A model generated the notes under the pieces. It was not told the origin of the DNA. It saw nothing but the letters and a program-made list of their open reading frames with translations, and searched no databases. This document shows positions 1 through 8,500 of a stretch of 9,895 nucleotides of DNA, in pieces. Made by a program: the position numbers and the translations under genes. Source of the DNA: Ignavibacteria bacterium (GTDB taxonomy: Bacteria > Bacteroidota > Ignavibacteria > Ignavibacteriales > Melioribacteraceae); assembly GCA_011049495.1 (NCBI GenBank), contig DSBF01000533.1, positions 1 through 9,895 of the forward strand, read 5' to 3'. Numbering within the stretch: the first letter of the stretch is position 1; every line of letters starts with the position of its first letter.

Positions 1-349
1 ACTTAGATGAATACTCATTTAATTTTCGGGGTAACTCCTGTAAAGAGGTCATTTAGCATTATTTTTGAATAAAAACCCGAATAATTTAGGGAAAGTTCCA
101 AATCTGGAAATATTTTGCAAAATTATCGGTTAAGTTTCAAGATGTTTGTTTTTTAAAAATTGAGTCCGCTCCAGAAAGGTCATTCTTCTGAAAATCCGTT
201 GACTTCGTCTCCGAGACGAGCGGAGATCTCAAAACCTCATTTATTGTATAGATTCCCACTTTCGTGGGAATGACAATTTGAATTTTTCGGTTTTTGGAGT
301 GGACTCAAAATCGCTTAATGAAAAACGAACGGTAATTTAGGTATTTAAT
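1..349. other. Non-coding left flank
   Basis: No convincing coding frame is visible here on either strand. Bases 1-160 are AT-rich with no recognisable signal. Bases 162-306 form an inverted-repeat element that is listed separately. Bases 307-349 separate that element from the stop codon of the minus-strand antiporter gene. No hairpin followed by a T-run lies directly downstream of that gene on the minus strand, so its transcription terminator is not identified. Confidence 0.7.
162..306. repeat. MITE-like inverted-repeat element
   Basis: The left end GAGTCCGCTCCAGAAA (162-177) and the reverse complement of the right end (291-306, GAGTCCACTCCAAAAA) match at 14 of 16 positions. Nested inside are GTCATTC (179-185) and its exact inverse GAATGAC (268-274), and a hairpin with 8-bp arms ATTCCCAC (252-259) and GTGGGAAT (264-271). 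Near 206-225 there are two alternative small hairpins, CGTCT/AGACG and CTCCG/CGGAG. The element is flanked by AAAATT (156-161) and AAAATC (307-312), which could be a decayed target-site duplication, although AT-rich flanks make this weak. There is no coding capacity, so any movement would depend on a transposase elsewhere. It could instead be a transcribed structured repeat. Confidence 0.55.
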
Positions 350-2143
350 CTATTTTGTATTGGGATCGGGTTTCCTAAACAAAGTAAAAATCAAATCTCC
401 TTTATTAACGCTTTCGAATCCATCATATACATACTTTTTATTTTCACGAACAATAATCATTGGAAGAGTGTCAGTAGGGATTTTCTTTTCCAATTCATTT
501 TTGCTGCCGGATTCAATTTTTATCTGTTCAAGAATAATTTGATCGTTGTTAATCATATTTTCCCATTCCAAGATATTGACCTTTCTATCAAATAATAGTT
601 TGCCCCCAACTGTTTCCAATTGTTTAATAAGCCCCTTTTCACGTTCATCTATAATGGCAGCAAAGATTTGCGGTACTAGAAATTCTTCATAAGATCGTTT
701 AGCAATTAAAACATTTACTTCTGCGTTAGGTGTCATCGAAATCAAGGTTCCCGTACTATCAATACCGGCATCCCTCAAAATTATATCATCAAGTGCGTCA
801 CCATAATTAGCTTTTAATCCCATCTCAGCAGCTTTTTTGCAATTTGTTTCGTTAGAGTCAATCATTGTTATAGGTCTTTTCGAAACCAAAGCTTTTGCAA
901 ATAGCCGAGCAAGTGAACCTGCGCCGACAATAACAATATCCTCTTTGCCTATAGTAGAACGAACTAACTCATTTCTTTTGTCTAACCATTCAACACCAAT
1001 CTTTAGAAGTACCGGTACTGTAGCTGTTGTAATAATTGCCATAAAAACTAAAATAGAAAAAATCTCTTGGGAAATAATTCCGGCATTTAAACCGATACCG
1101 GCAATAACAATTTCTACTGCTCCCCTACCATTCATACCCGCGCCAATTGTCAAACCTTCACGCCATCCATATCCGCTTGGTAAATAAAACAAGGTTGTAC
1201 CAACAACCTTTCCCACAGTAGCAAGAACAATAGTGCCAATAAGTAAAGTAGTATCAGTACGAATAACTTCTAGAGAGACTTGAAATCCTGCGGTAACAAA
1301 AAAGATTGGTGCAAGAAATCCTAAAGAAACATCTTTAACAAGGTCTGTTAATTCATGTGAAAGTTTCTTCACTGTTATAGCTTCCCTTAAGACTAAGCCA
1401 GCTATAAAAGCACCAAGAATGCTATGTAGTTCAGCAAGATGGGCTAATTCTGCAAAAGCTAACGCAATTAATAAAATCAGTGTTGCATTGAATGTCCGTC
1501 CGGTAATATTTCTTTGCTTAAGCCATTTGTAAAGAAATGGGAATACTTTTAATCCTAGTAACCACGAAACAAAAAAGAAAAGAAGTATTTTAACAGCAAT
1601 TGTGGAAATCATTAACAAATCGAGTTTACCGACGGTGGCAAAACTTAAAATTCCCGCAAATATAACCAACGATAAAGTATCTGCTACAAGAGCCCCGGCA
1701 AGCATCACATATGCAATACGAGTATCAAGTATTTTTAGATCTACAAGTATCCTCGATTTTGTTGCAAGAGAAGTAACTCCCATCGCCATTCCGACAAAAA
1801 CACCGGCAATAGTTGTTCCGCCTGATGCAACAACTATCCACAATCCTAGAGCAAATGGGACAATGAATCCGCCGAGTGCTGCAAGTACACCTCCTTTTGA
1901 TGCTTTACCTAATTCCCTCGGGTCAATTTCCATCCCGATATAAAGCATCATCATAATTACACCCAACTCTGCAAGGACGTTAATAGCATCACTACCAAAA
2001 AGGATTCCGAGTAATGGCGGACCAAAAATTATCCCGGCTAACAATTCTCCCAAAACCGAAGGATAACCGAGACGTACAGCTAACTGCCCGCCAATCCAAG
2101 CTACAAATAATACCAGAAACAGATTAAGTATGCTTAATTCCAA
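350..2143 (-). CDS. CPA2-family monovalent cation:proton antiporter with C-terminal RCK (TrkA-N) domain
   Basis: This is an inner-membrane antiporter that exchanges Na+ or K+ for protons, similar in layout to KefB/KefC. With the preferred TTG start it has 597 residues. The first ~385 are hydrophobic, with about 12 membrane segments, and include GELLAGIIFGPPLLG (residues 32-46), the TM5-like GALVADTLSL with a single Asp at 155, and MNGRGAVEIVIAG (about 337-349). A cytoplasmic Rossmann fold follows, with IVIVGAGSLA at about 403-412 and an acidic MIDSN at the end of the second strand, which fits nucleotide binding. The last ~55 residues resemble an RCK_C domain. The frame stays open to another TTG at 2194 (614 aa). 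I prefer 2143 because AAAAGG lies 9 nt upstream and the protein then starts directly before the first membrane helix, as in relatives. The gene diverges from the efflux operon. Ion specificity cannot be read from sequence. Confidence 0.88.
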   Translation of the reverse strand: MELSILNLFLVLFVAWIGGQLAVRLGYPSVLGELLAGIIFGPPLLGILFGSDAINVLAELGVIMMMLYIGMEIDPRELGKASKGGVLAALGGFIVPFALGLWIVVASGGTTIAGVFVGMAMGVTSLATKSRILVDLKILDTRIAYVMLAGALVADTLSLVIFAGILSFATVGKLDLLMISTIAVKILLFFFVSWLLGLKVFPFLYKWLKQRNITGRTFNATLILLIALAFAELAHLAELHSILGAFIAGLVLREAITVKKLSHELTDLVKDVSLGFLAPIFFVTAGFQVSLEVIRTDTTLLIGTIVLATVGKVVGTTLFYLPSGYGWREGLTIGAGMNGRGAVEIVIAGIGLNAGIISQEIFSILVFMAIITTATVPVLLKIGVEWLDKRNELVRSTIGKEDIVIVGAGSLARLFAKALVSKRPITMIDSNETNCKKAAEMGLKANYGDALDDIILRDAGIDSTGTLISMTPNAEVNVLIAKRSYEEFLVPQIFAAIIDEREKGLIKQLETVGGKLLFDRKVNILEWENMINNDQIILEQIKIESGSKNELEKKIPTDTLPMIIVRENKKYVYDGFESVNKGDLIFTLFRKPDPNTK

Positions 2144-2152
2144 ACCGAGTAA

Positions 2153-2158
2153 CCTTTT
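2153..2158 (-). promoter_or_regulatory. Ribosome binding site choosing the TTG start at 2143
   Basis: On the minus strand AAAAGG (2158 down to 2153) precedes the TTG codon at 2143-2141 with a 9-nt gap. No comparable purine-rich site stands before the earlier TTG at 2194. This supports the shorter antiporter protein. There is no ATG in a suitable position. Confidence 0.45.
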
Positions 2159-2194
2159 GAAAAATTTTAACTTACAAAGAGAAAAGAAAAACAA

Positions 2195-2448
2195 TCGAGT
2201 GGAAAAGTAATATGAATAAGTGAAAAAAGAAAATCGGGTTTTGAAGCTGCTGCAGGTGAAACAAGATTTTTCAAAATAATAAAATCGGCATTTTGGCTCC
2301 CCGAATCCACCTGGCGATAAACTATTCTATAATAGGACGACGTGTTGTTTTATTTTACTTACCGTTCGGTAGGATTTTTCTCAATTTTACGGAACGATTT
2401 GGGTAATCAATCGTCCAAATTAGCAGTTATTAAAAAAATTATGAAAGC
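2195..2448. other. Divergent intergenic regulatory region
   Basis: This gap lies between the minus-strand antiporter and the plus-strand efflux operon and must hold promoters for both. It contains a TetR-type operator palindrome (2360-2371, listed separately) and an imperfect dyad CTATTCTATAATAG at 2322-2335 that includes a TATAAT hexamer (2328-2333). No good -35 box sits 16-18 nt upstream of that hexamer. A weak arrangement for the operon is TTGTTT at 2345-2350 with TAGGAT at 2370-2375, which would place the palindrome between the two promoter boxes. Neither promoter is firm. Confidence 0.45.
2360..2371. promoter_or_regulatory. Candidate operator for the TetR-family regulator
   Basis: TACCGTTCGGTA has two exact 5-bp inverted arms, TACCG and CGGTA, around a central TT. 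It lies about 80 bp upstream of the regulator start. TetR/AcrR proteins usually bind short dyads of this kind upstream of their own operon. A second, degenerate copy in the opposite orientation at 2388-2397 matches CCGTTCGGTA at 8 of 10 bases. The presence of two sites would fit binding of two dimers. Binding is inferred from position and symmetry only. Confidence 0.5.
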
Positions 2449-2451
2449 TTG

Positions 2452-3033
2452 ATGAATACAAAAGAGAAAATATTTTTAGCTGCTGCTGAGTTATTTTCAA
2501 AATCGGGTTACGACTCTGTTTCTGTCAGAGAGATTTGTGATGCAGCAGGGATCACCAAACCTGCGCTTTACTATTATTTTGAAGATAAAGAATCTCTCCT
2601 AAAGGAACTTATTGAAGAAACATTTCGTATTAGTGATGAACTAAAGCAGAAATATTTCGAAGAGGAAAATGATTTTTTTGAGAACATCTATGCCGTAATA
2701 AAAATCTACAAAGTCTTTCTGAAAAAATATAGACCGTTTGCTCAATTTTCTGCTTTCCTGAATACAATGACAATTCCGGATGAGTTAGTTCAGAAAAAGA
2801 TTCAACGCGCTGAGAATGAAATGAAATATTTCAAAAAATATCTTAAGCATGGAAAAGATACCGGTTATATCCCAAAGGATTCCGATATTGATTCTCTTGC
2901 AAATATAATTATTGGTTCGGTTGCATTCGTGGCTTTACAAAACATCTTATTCGGATTGAATAAAAAAAATATAAACAAAAAGTTAGATAACCTTTTCGTT
3001 ATGTGGAAAAAAGATCTTTTCATTGAAAAGTAA
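2452..3033 (+). CDS. TetR/AcrR-family transcriptional regulator
   Basis: This 193-residue protein is a probable ligand-responsive repressor of the efflux operon it leads. The N-terminal TetR DNA-binding domain is clear. KEKIFLAAAELFSKSGYDSV (residues 4-23) forms the first helices. SVREICDAAGITKPALYYYF (24-43) is the helix-turn-helix, with the family's typical GITKPALYYYFEDKESLL ending. Residues ~55-193 are a helical ligand and dimer domain that is not conserved enough to show the inducer. I start at the ATG at 2452 rather than the in-frame TTG at 2449, because the DNA-binding domain begins immediately and the usual length is kept. The Shine-Dalgarno sequence is weak (GAAAG at 2443-2447). Only 14 nt separate its stop from the TolC-like gene, so it is co-transcribed with its targets and probably autoregulated. 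Confidence 0.93.
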   Translation: MNTKEKIFLAAAELFSKSGYDSVSVREICDAAGITKPALYYYFEDKESLLKELIEETFRISDELKQKYFEEENDFFENIYAVIKIYKVFLKKYRPFAQFSAFLNTMTIPDELVQKKIQRAENEMKYFKKYLKHGKDTGYIPKDSDIDSLANIIIGSVAFVALQNILFGLNKKNINKKLDNLFVMWKKDLFIEK

Positions 3034-3047
3034 CTGCGGAGAAATAA

Positions 3048-4385
3048 ATGAGTACAGTAATTAAAAAAGTAATTTTATTTTTATTGATATGCACTGCTTC
3101 TCACTTAGCACAACAGAAGAATGTAATATATCTGCAATGGGATGATATTATTGATCGATCGCTGAATGAAAACTTGATACTTAAAACTGCACTTCTTGAT
3201 TATGAAATACAAAATCTTGAAACATGGAAAGCATTAAGCAATTTTCTTCCGTCAGTCGGTTATCAAGGAATGTTCACTAAAAATCTTGAGCTGCCGGTTT
3301 TCATTTTTATGGGACAGCGTTTTGTTGTCGGTACAAATTATTCATTCCAGCATGCTTTGAATCTTACTTTACCGATATTTACCGGGGGTTCGAGATTTTT
3401 TAATTACAACATTCAAAAAGAAATAAAAAAATCTTTAGCCGAAGAATTAAAAGGTAAAGAAGAAGAAACAGTATATTCGGCGCTTCAGGCTTATTACGGA
3501 GTAATACTAGCAAACTCTATTTCAAATGCAGCTAAGGAAGCAGTTGATGTATCTAAAGCAAATCTTGAACAAGTAGAAAAATTTTACGATGCCGGGGCAG
3601 CAACTGAACTTGATTTACAGAGAGCAAGAGCACAATATTTTTCTACTCTGCCGCAATTTGAATCGGCTTTATCAAATAAACATTTATCCGCGCAAAGATT
3701 AAAACTCATTTTGAATATTAACTTAGAGGATTCTTTAGTTATTCGCGATACACTTTCAACACGTATGTTACTCGATGAATTTGAAAACAACACACTCGAA
3801 GAACTTTTATCTTACTCAAAAGAATTCAGAAGCGACATAAAATCTCTCTATCATCAAATTGAAGCAACCGAAGAAGGCGAAAAAATTGCACTCGGACAAT
3901 TTGCTCCTTCAATTTTTCTAACTGCCAGCATTCAACATCAAGCACAACTTGATAATGTTGATGTTGCGTGGAGTGATTATATAAGATCGAAGTCGTTGAT
4001 GCTTTCGGTAAACTTTCCTCTCTTCGAAGGTGGAAGACGAGTTCTTGATTATCAAATTGCAAAGATAAGAACAGATCAAATGAAGATTGCGGCAAAAGCA
4101 GCAAACGATCAAGCATCAATTGATGTCGAACAAAATTACTATTCGTACAAAGAATCATTAAAAAATCTAAAAAGTTACGAAGAGGCACTTAAGCAATCGA
4201 AAGAAAGTCTGCGATTATCTAATTTGTTATACTTTGAAGGAATGAGTACACAGCTTGATGTATTAAATGCACAGTTGCTTTACAACAACAGCAAAACTCA
4301 ATATTTGCAAGGCATTTATAATCATAATGTTACGCAGCTTGCATTGCTTAAATCAATAGGACAATTAAATAAAATTTGGGAATAA
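3048..4385 (+). CDS. TolC-family outer-membrane efflux protein
   Basis: This is the outer-membrane channel of the tripartite pump, 445 residues, close to the usual family length. An N-terminal hydrophobic signal peptide (about residues 6-21) probably ends at HLA|QQ. The rest shows the internal duplication of TolC. The strand motif LPIFTGGSR (108-116) is mirrored by FPLFEGGRR (323-331). The helix motif KFYDAGAATELDLQRA (178-193) is mirrored by LLYFEGMSTQLDVLNA (393-408). Each half has long, heptad-like helices that build the periplasmic tunnel. A good Shine-Dalgarno GGAG (3038-3041) lies 6 nt before the ATG. The gene follows the regulator by 14 nt and precedes the fusion protein by 16 nt. The predicted Cys15 is not in a proper lipobox, so lipidation is unlikely. 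Confidence 0.93.
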   Translation: MSTVIKKVILFLLICTASHLAQQKNVIYLQWDDIIDRSLNENLILKTALLDYEIQNLETWKALSNFLPSVGYQGMFTKNLELPVFIFMGQRFVVGTNYSFQHALNLTLPIFTGGSRFFNYNIQKEIKKSLAEELKGKEEETVYSALQAYYGVILANSISNAAKEAVDVSKANLEQVEKFYDAGAATELDLQRARAQYFSTLPQFESALSNKHLSAQRLKLILNINLEDSLVIRDTLSTRMLLDEFENNTLEELLSYSKEFRSDIKSLYHQIEATEEGEKIALGQFAPSIFLTASIQHQAQLDNVDVAWSDYIRSKSLMLSVNFPLFEGGRRVLDYQIAKIRTDQMKIAAKAANDQASIDVEQNYYSYKESLKNLKSYEEALKQSKESLRLSNLLYFEGMSTQLDVLNAQLLYNNSKTQYLQGIYNHNVTQLALLKSIGQLNKIWE

Positions 4386-4401
4386 ATTCTTTGAGGAAAA
4401 A

Positions 4402-5508
4402 ATGCGATTAAAATTATCAATGATATTATTACTGTTGATCTTTCTATTTATCGGCTGCCAACCCGGCGATGAAGCTGAAGAAGAAAGAGAAGTCCCGGTA
4501 AAAGTTTTTGTTATAAAACCGGCATCAATCTCCAAATCAATAAAACTTACAGGCGCTATTTCATCAACAGAGGATGTAATTCTTTACAGTAAAATTTCGG
4601 AAAAACTTGAGTCAATAAATGTTAAAGCCGGAGAAAGTGTTAAAGAAGGTCAAATTCTTGCAGTTCAGTATAATGAGTTACTTAAGCAGGGCGTAGATGC
4701 TGCCGAAGCTTCACTTAAAAATGCCCAAGCACAAGTGAATCTTGTTATTCAAGAATTTGAAAGAAGCGAACGACTCTATAAACAGAATGCAGTAAGTCAA
4801 CAGCAGTATGATCAGATTCTTACACAAAAACAAGCTGCCGAAGCCGGTTTAGAACAGGCTTCCGCAATGATGAAACAAGCAAAGGAACAGTATCAAAACA
4901 GTTTTATAAAAGCTCCCTTTTCCGGTACTGTAGCCGCAGTTTATTATGAAGTAAATCAAATGGTGCCTGCCGGTCAACCTGTTATTCATTTAATTGGTTC
5001 AGGCGGAATGAAAGCTAAATTAAAAGTTACTGCGAAAGATATTCCTTATATCAAACAAGGATTAAAAACTATTATAAAATTTCCTTCAATTCCGGATACT
5101 GAGTTTAGCGGGGTTGTGTCTTCAATAAACAAAGCGGTAGATGCTTTCACCAAATCTCTTGAAATTGAAGTACAGTTAAATGAAAAGGATGCAAGACTGA
5201 AATCAGGATTGTTTGGTGAATTTTATATAGAAGTAACTGCAAAAGAGAATACCGTAGTAATTCCTGAAAATGCTCTCTCGAGACAAACTGAAGTAATAAT
5301 CGATAGAGATAAAGGAATTCAAACACCGGTCCGTAAACATTATGTATTCGTTGTTAAAGAAAGCAGAGCAGAATTAATAGAAGTTGAACCGGGAATATCA
5401 AGCAACGGAAGAATTGAAATTACAAGTGGTATGAATAATGGCGATACACTAATTATAGTAGGTCAAAACATAGTTGACGAAGGACAAAAAGTTAAAGTTA
5501 TTGATTAA
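4402..5508 (+). CDS. RND efflux membrane-fusion (periplasmic adaptor) lipoprotein
   Basis: This 368-residue adaptor links the inner-membrane pump to the outer-membrane channel. The start MRLKLSMILLLLIFLFIGC is a lipoprotein signal with lipobox FIGC, so Cys19 should be lipidated and anchor the protein in a membrane. Domain order follows the AcrA/HlyD plan. Lipoyl half-motifs lie at about 60-90 (VKAGESVKEGQIL) and 168-198 (IKAPFSGTVAAVYYEVNQMV). Between them is an alpha-hairpin coiled coil (about 92-167, including RSERLYKQNAVSQQQYD). A beta-barrel follows at ~203-279 and a membrane-proximal domain at ~283-368. GAGG-like purines (GAGG, 4393-4396) are 5 nt from the ATG. It is encoded 14 nt before the pump gene, the standard pairing. 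Substrate specificity cannot be told. Confidence 0.94.
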   Translation: MRLKLSMILLLLIFLFIGCQPGDEAEEEREVPVKVFVIKPASISKSIKLTGAISSTEDVILYSKISEKLESINVKAGESVKEGQILAVQYNELLKQGVDAAEASLKNAQAQVNLVIQEFERSERLYKQNAVSQQQYDQILTQKQAAEAGLEQASAMMKQAKEQYQNSFIKAPFSGTVAAVYYEVNQMVPAGQPVIHLIGSGGMKAKLKVTAKDIPYIKQGLKTIIKFPSIPDTEFSGVVSSINKAVDAFTKSLEIEVQLNEKDARLKSGLFGEFYIEVTAKENTVVIPENALSRQTEVIIDRDKGIQTPVRKHYVFVVKESRAELIEVEPGISSNGRIEITSGMNNGDTLIIVGQNIVDEGQKVKVID

Positions 5509-5522
5509 ACAAGAGACGAATT

Positions 5523-8500
5523 ATGATCCTTACAAAATTTTCTATTAGAAGACAGGTTACACTCTCAATGATTTACGCGGTTGTGATCTTTTTCAGCATT
5601 TTTTCTTTTTCACAACTCAAGATTGATTTCTTCCCCGATATTCAATTCCCTATTGCCGGAGTAATAACAAACTATACCGGTTTAGGACCTGAAGATATTG
5701 AGAATATAGTTACCAGACCAATTGAAGAAGCTGTTTCCTCCGTTAAGAATATTGAAAAGGTAAGCTCACAATCGATGAGAGGAGTTTCAATAATTACGCT
5801 TGAATTCAAGTATGGGACAGAGATGAATCAAGCGGAAATAGATATAAGAAAAAATATTGATCTCATTCGTGATTTTCTTCCCCAAGATGCGTCGGAACCG
5901 TTAGTATTCGTATTCGATCCTTCAATGAGTCCGATACTTTTTCTCAACTTGAGTTCACAATATTTGGGTCCGGCAGAGTTGCGAAGATTAGCCGAAGATA
6001 AAATCGAACCTTTAGTTGAACGAGTTGAAGGTGTTGCTTCCGTTCAAACTATGGGTGGATTACAAAGACAAATTAATGTTCGTCTCAATCCAACCTTGCT
6101 TGCATCCTATAACCTCTCTCCCAATGATGTTGCTACGGCAATACAAATAGGAAGCGGGTTGATCCCTGCAGGTTCAATAGAAACAGTAGATAAATCTTAC
6201 AACTTGAGAGTATTCAGCGAATATAGAACACTTGCGCAAATTGAAAATACAATTGTAACATTAAAAGGTAATGTTCCGGTTTACGTAAAGGATGTTGCCG
6301 AAGTTGAAGACGGGTTTAAGGAATCAACAACAGAAGTTCGTGCAGATTTTGGAGAAGGTGTACTGATCCAAATTTTAAAACAATCCGATGCTAATACGGT
6401 TCTTACAAGCAGAAAAATTAAAGAAGCCTTACCCCAAATTGAATCGCATTTACCGCAAGGTACAAGATTTAGTGTAATCTGGGATCAAGCAGAGTTTATA
6501 ACCAGGTCGATTGATAACTTACGCAACACAGCAGTGATTGCATTTATTCTGGCTTTCTTTGTCATTTATATTTTCTTAAGAAACTGGCGCGGAAGTTTGA
6601 TTATGGGTATTTCGATACCGGTTTCCGTAATTGCAACATTTGCTGTTTTGTTTGCTTCCAATCTAACACTGAATATTATTTCAATGGCTGGTTTGGCACT
6701 TGCCGTAGGTATGCTAGTAGATAATTCAATTGTTGTTCTTGAAAATATTTATCGCCATAGAGAACAAGGCGCATCAAAATCCGATGCAGCATTGTTAGGG
6801 TCAAGTGAAGTTGGAATGGCGATTACCGCTTCAACTTTAACAACAATAAGTGTTTTTCTACCGGTACTATTCGTACCCAATATTACGGGACAACTTTTTA
6901 AAGATATGGTACTGACAATTACGTTTAGTCTCGTTGTTTCTTTACTTGTTGCATTAACATTAGTACCGATGATGTCCGCTAATATTTTAAAGACAAATGA
7001 AGAAGATAAAAAACTAAGATTCAGGAAATTCAAAGATCGATTGGAGAAAATATTTGTCGGTTTGCAAAAAAATTATATAAAGAATTTAAAGATTGCCTTG
7101 AACTACAAAAAAACTGTACTTGCTTTTGTAACAGGTATGCTGATTTTATCAATTGTACTTGCAAGCATATCCGGTGGTGAGTTTCTACCAAAGACCGATC
7201 AGGGAATCTTAAACATTGTAATTGAATCTCCATCCGGCGATCCGATTGAACGAACTAGAGTTTATGCTTATCAAATTGAAGACATTGTAAGTGAGGTGTT
7301 GGAACCCGAAGAGATAAACTCAATAACAATTTTCTTCGGCACCAGAGAGGGAATTGGTGCATGGGGAACAACAGCAAGTACTATTGAAGCATTTATCCGT
7401 TTATCTCCAAAAGAAGAAAGAAAAAGATCTCAATTCGAGATTCAAGATAAACTAAGAGAAAGACTAGATAATATCCCGGGTATAACTTATATATTTCAAG
7501 AAGGCGGCGCATTTACTACCGAAAAAGATATTGAAGTAAAAGTACTGGGATTTGATATTGAAGGTGCAAAATTAATTGCTAACCAGATCAAAGAAAAGAT
7601 GGAAAACGTCAACGGGCTTGTCGATATCTCGCTTAATATAAAAGAAACAACACCTGAACTGCAGATTAATTTAAATAAAGATGTAATTAATGATTATAAG
7701 CTGTCAACACTTCAGGTTGCAAGTAATATTTCAACGGCTATTCAAGGAACGGTTGTATCACGTTATCGTGAAAAAGGAGATGAGTTTGATATTCGTGTTC
7801 AATTCGATAAATCATACAGAAATCAAAAGGAATCCCTCGAAAGAATTCAAATAGCAATTCCGACCGGACAAATGGTAAGTTTAAAAGAGATTGCTGAAAT
7901 TCAAGAAGAAGAATCAACTCCGACAATTTTTAGAGAGAATCAAAATAGATATGTTTCGGTTGGATGCGGTTTATCAGGAATTGATCTTTCCTCTGCTGTT
8001 AGTGAAGTAAACAAAATTATTGCCGAAACTCCTATTCCATCAGAATACCAAGTTATAATCGGAGGGACTGCCGAAGATCAGCAAGAAGCATTTTTCTACC
8101 TGATGCTTGCATTCCTTGCAGCTGTAATACTTGTTTATATGATTATGGCTTCACAATTCGAATCCTTTGTTGATCCGTTAATAATTATGTTTACCGTTCC
8201 TCTTTCGGTTATTGGAGTTTTTATTTTTCTCTTTATTACGGGGACAAAAATTTCGGTAATGGCACTTGTCGGGTTAGTTATGCTTGTTGGTATTGCAGTT
8301 AATAACGGTATTGTTCTTGTTGATTACATTAACCAGTTAAAAAGAAAAGGCATGCAGTTATATGATGCAGTAATTAAAGGTTGTGAAGCCCGAATGCGTC
8401 CTGTTTTAATGACTGCTTTTACTACAATATTAGGTATGGTTCCTTTAGCAGTTGAATTTGGTACGGGTTCTGAAACGTGGTCACCACTTGCAAGAACTGT

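Noticed and set aside
252..271. Hairpin ATTCCCAC/GTGGGAAT as a terminator for the antiporter gene.
   Set aside because: It is about 80 nt beyond the stop codon and has no T-run on the minus strand. It fits better as part of the inverted-repeat element.
326..335. CGAACGGTAA, matching 10 bases of the reverse strand of the operator at 2360-2371.
   Set aside because: It lies near the 3' end of the antiporter gene, lacks the second palindrome arm and is short enough to occur by chance.
837..1187. Plus-strand open frame of 116 codons, and similar ones at 360-542 and 1602-1943.
   Set aside because: They lie opposite the well-supported antiporter gene and show no family-like sequence.
2328..2333. 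TATAAT as the -10 box of the efflux operon.
   Set aside because: No acceptable -35 box is found at 16-18 nt upstream, and this lineage often uses a different promoter consensus, so I did not call a promoter.
3826..4188. Minus-strand open frames within the TolC-like gene (also 3584-3793 and 3918-4112).
   Set aside because: They are antisense to a clear gene and have no domain features or ribosome binding sites.
6749..7926. Minus-strand open frames within the pump gene.
   Set aside because: They are antisense shadows of the RND coding sequence.
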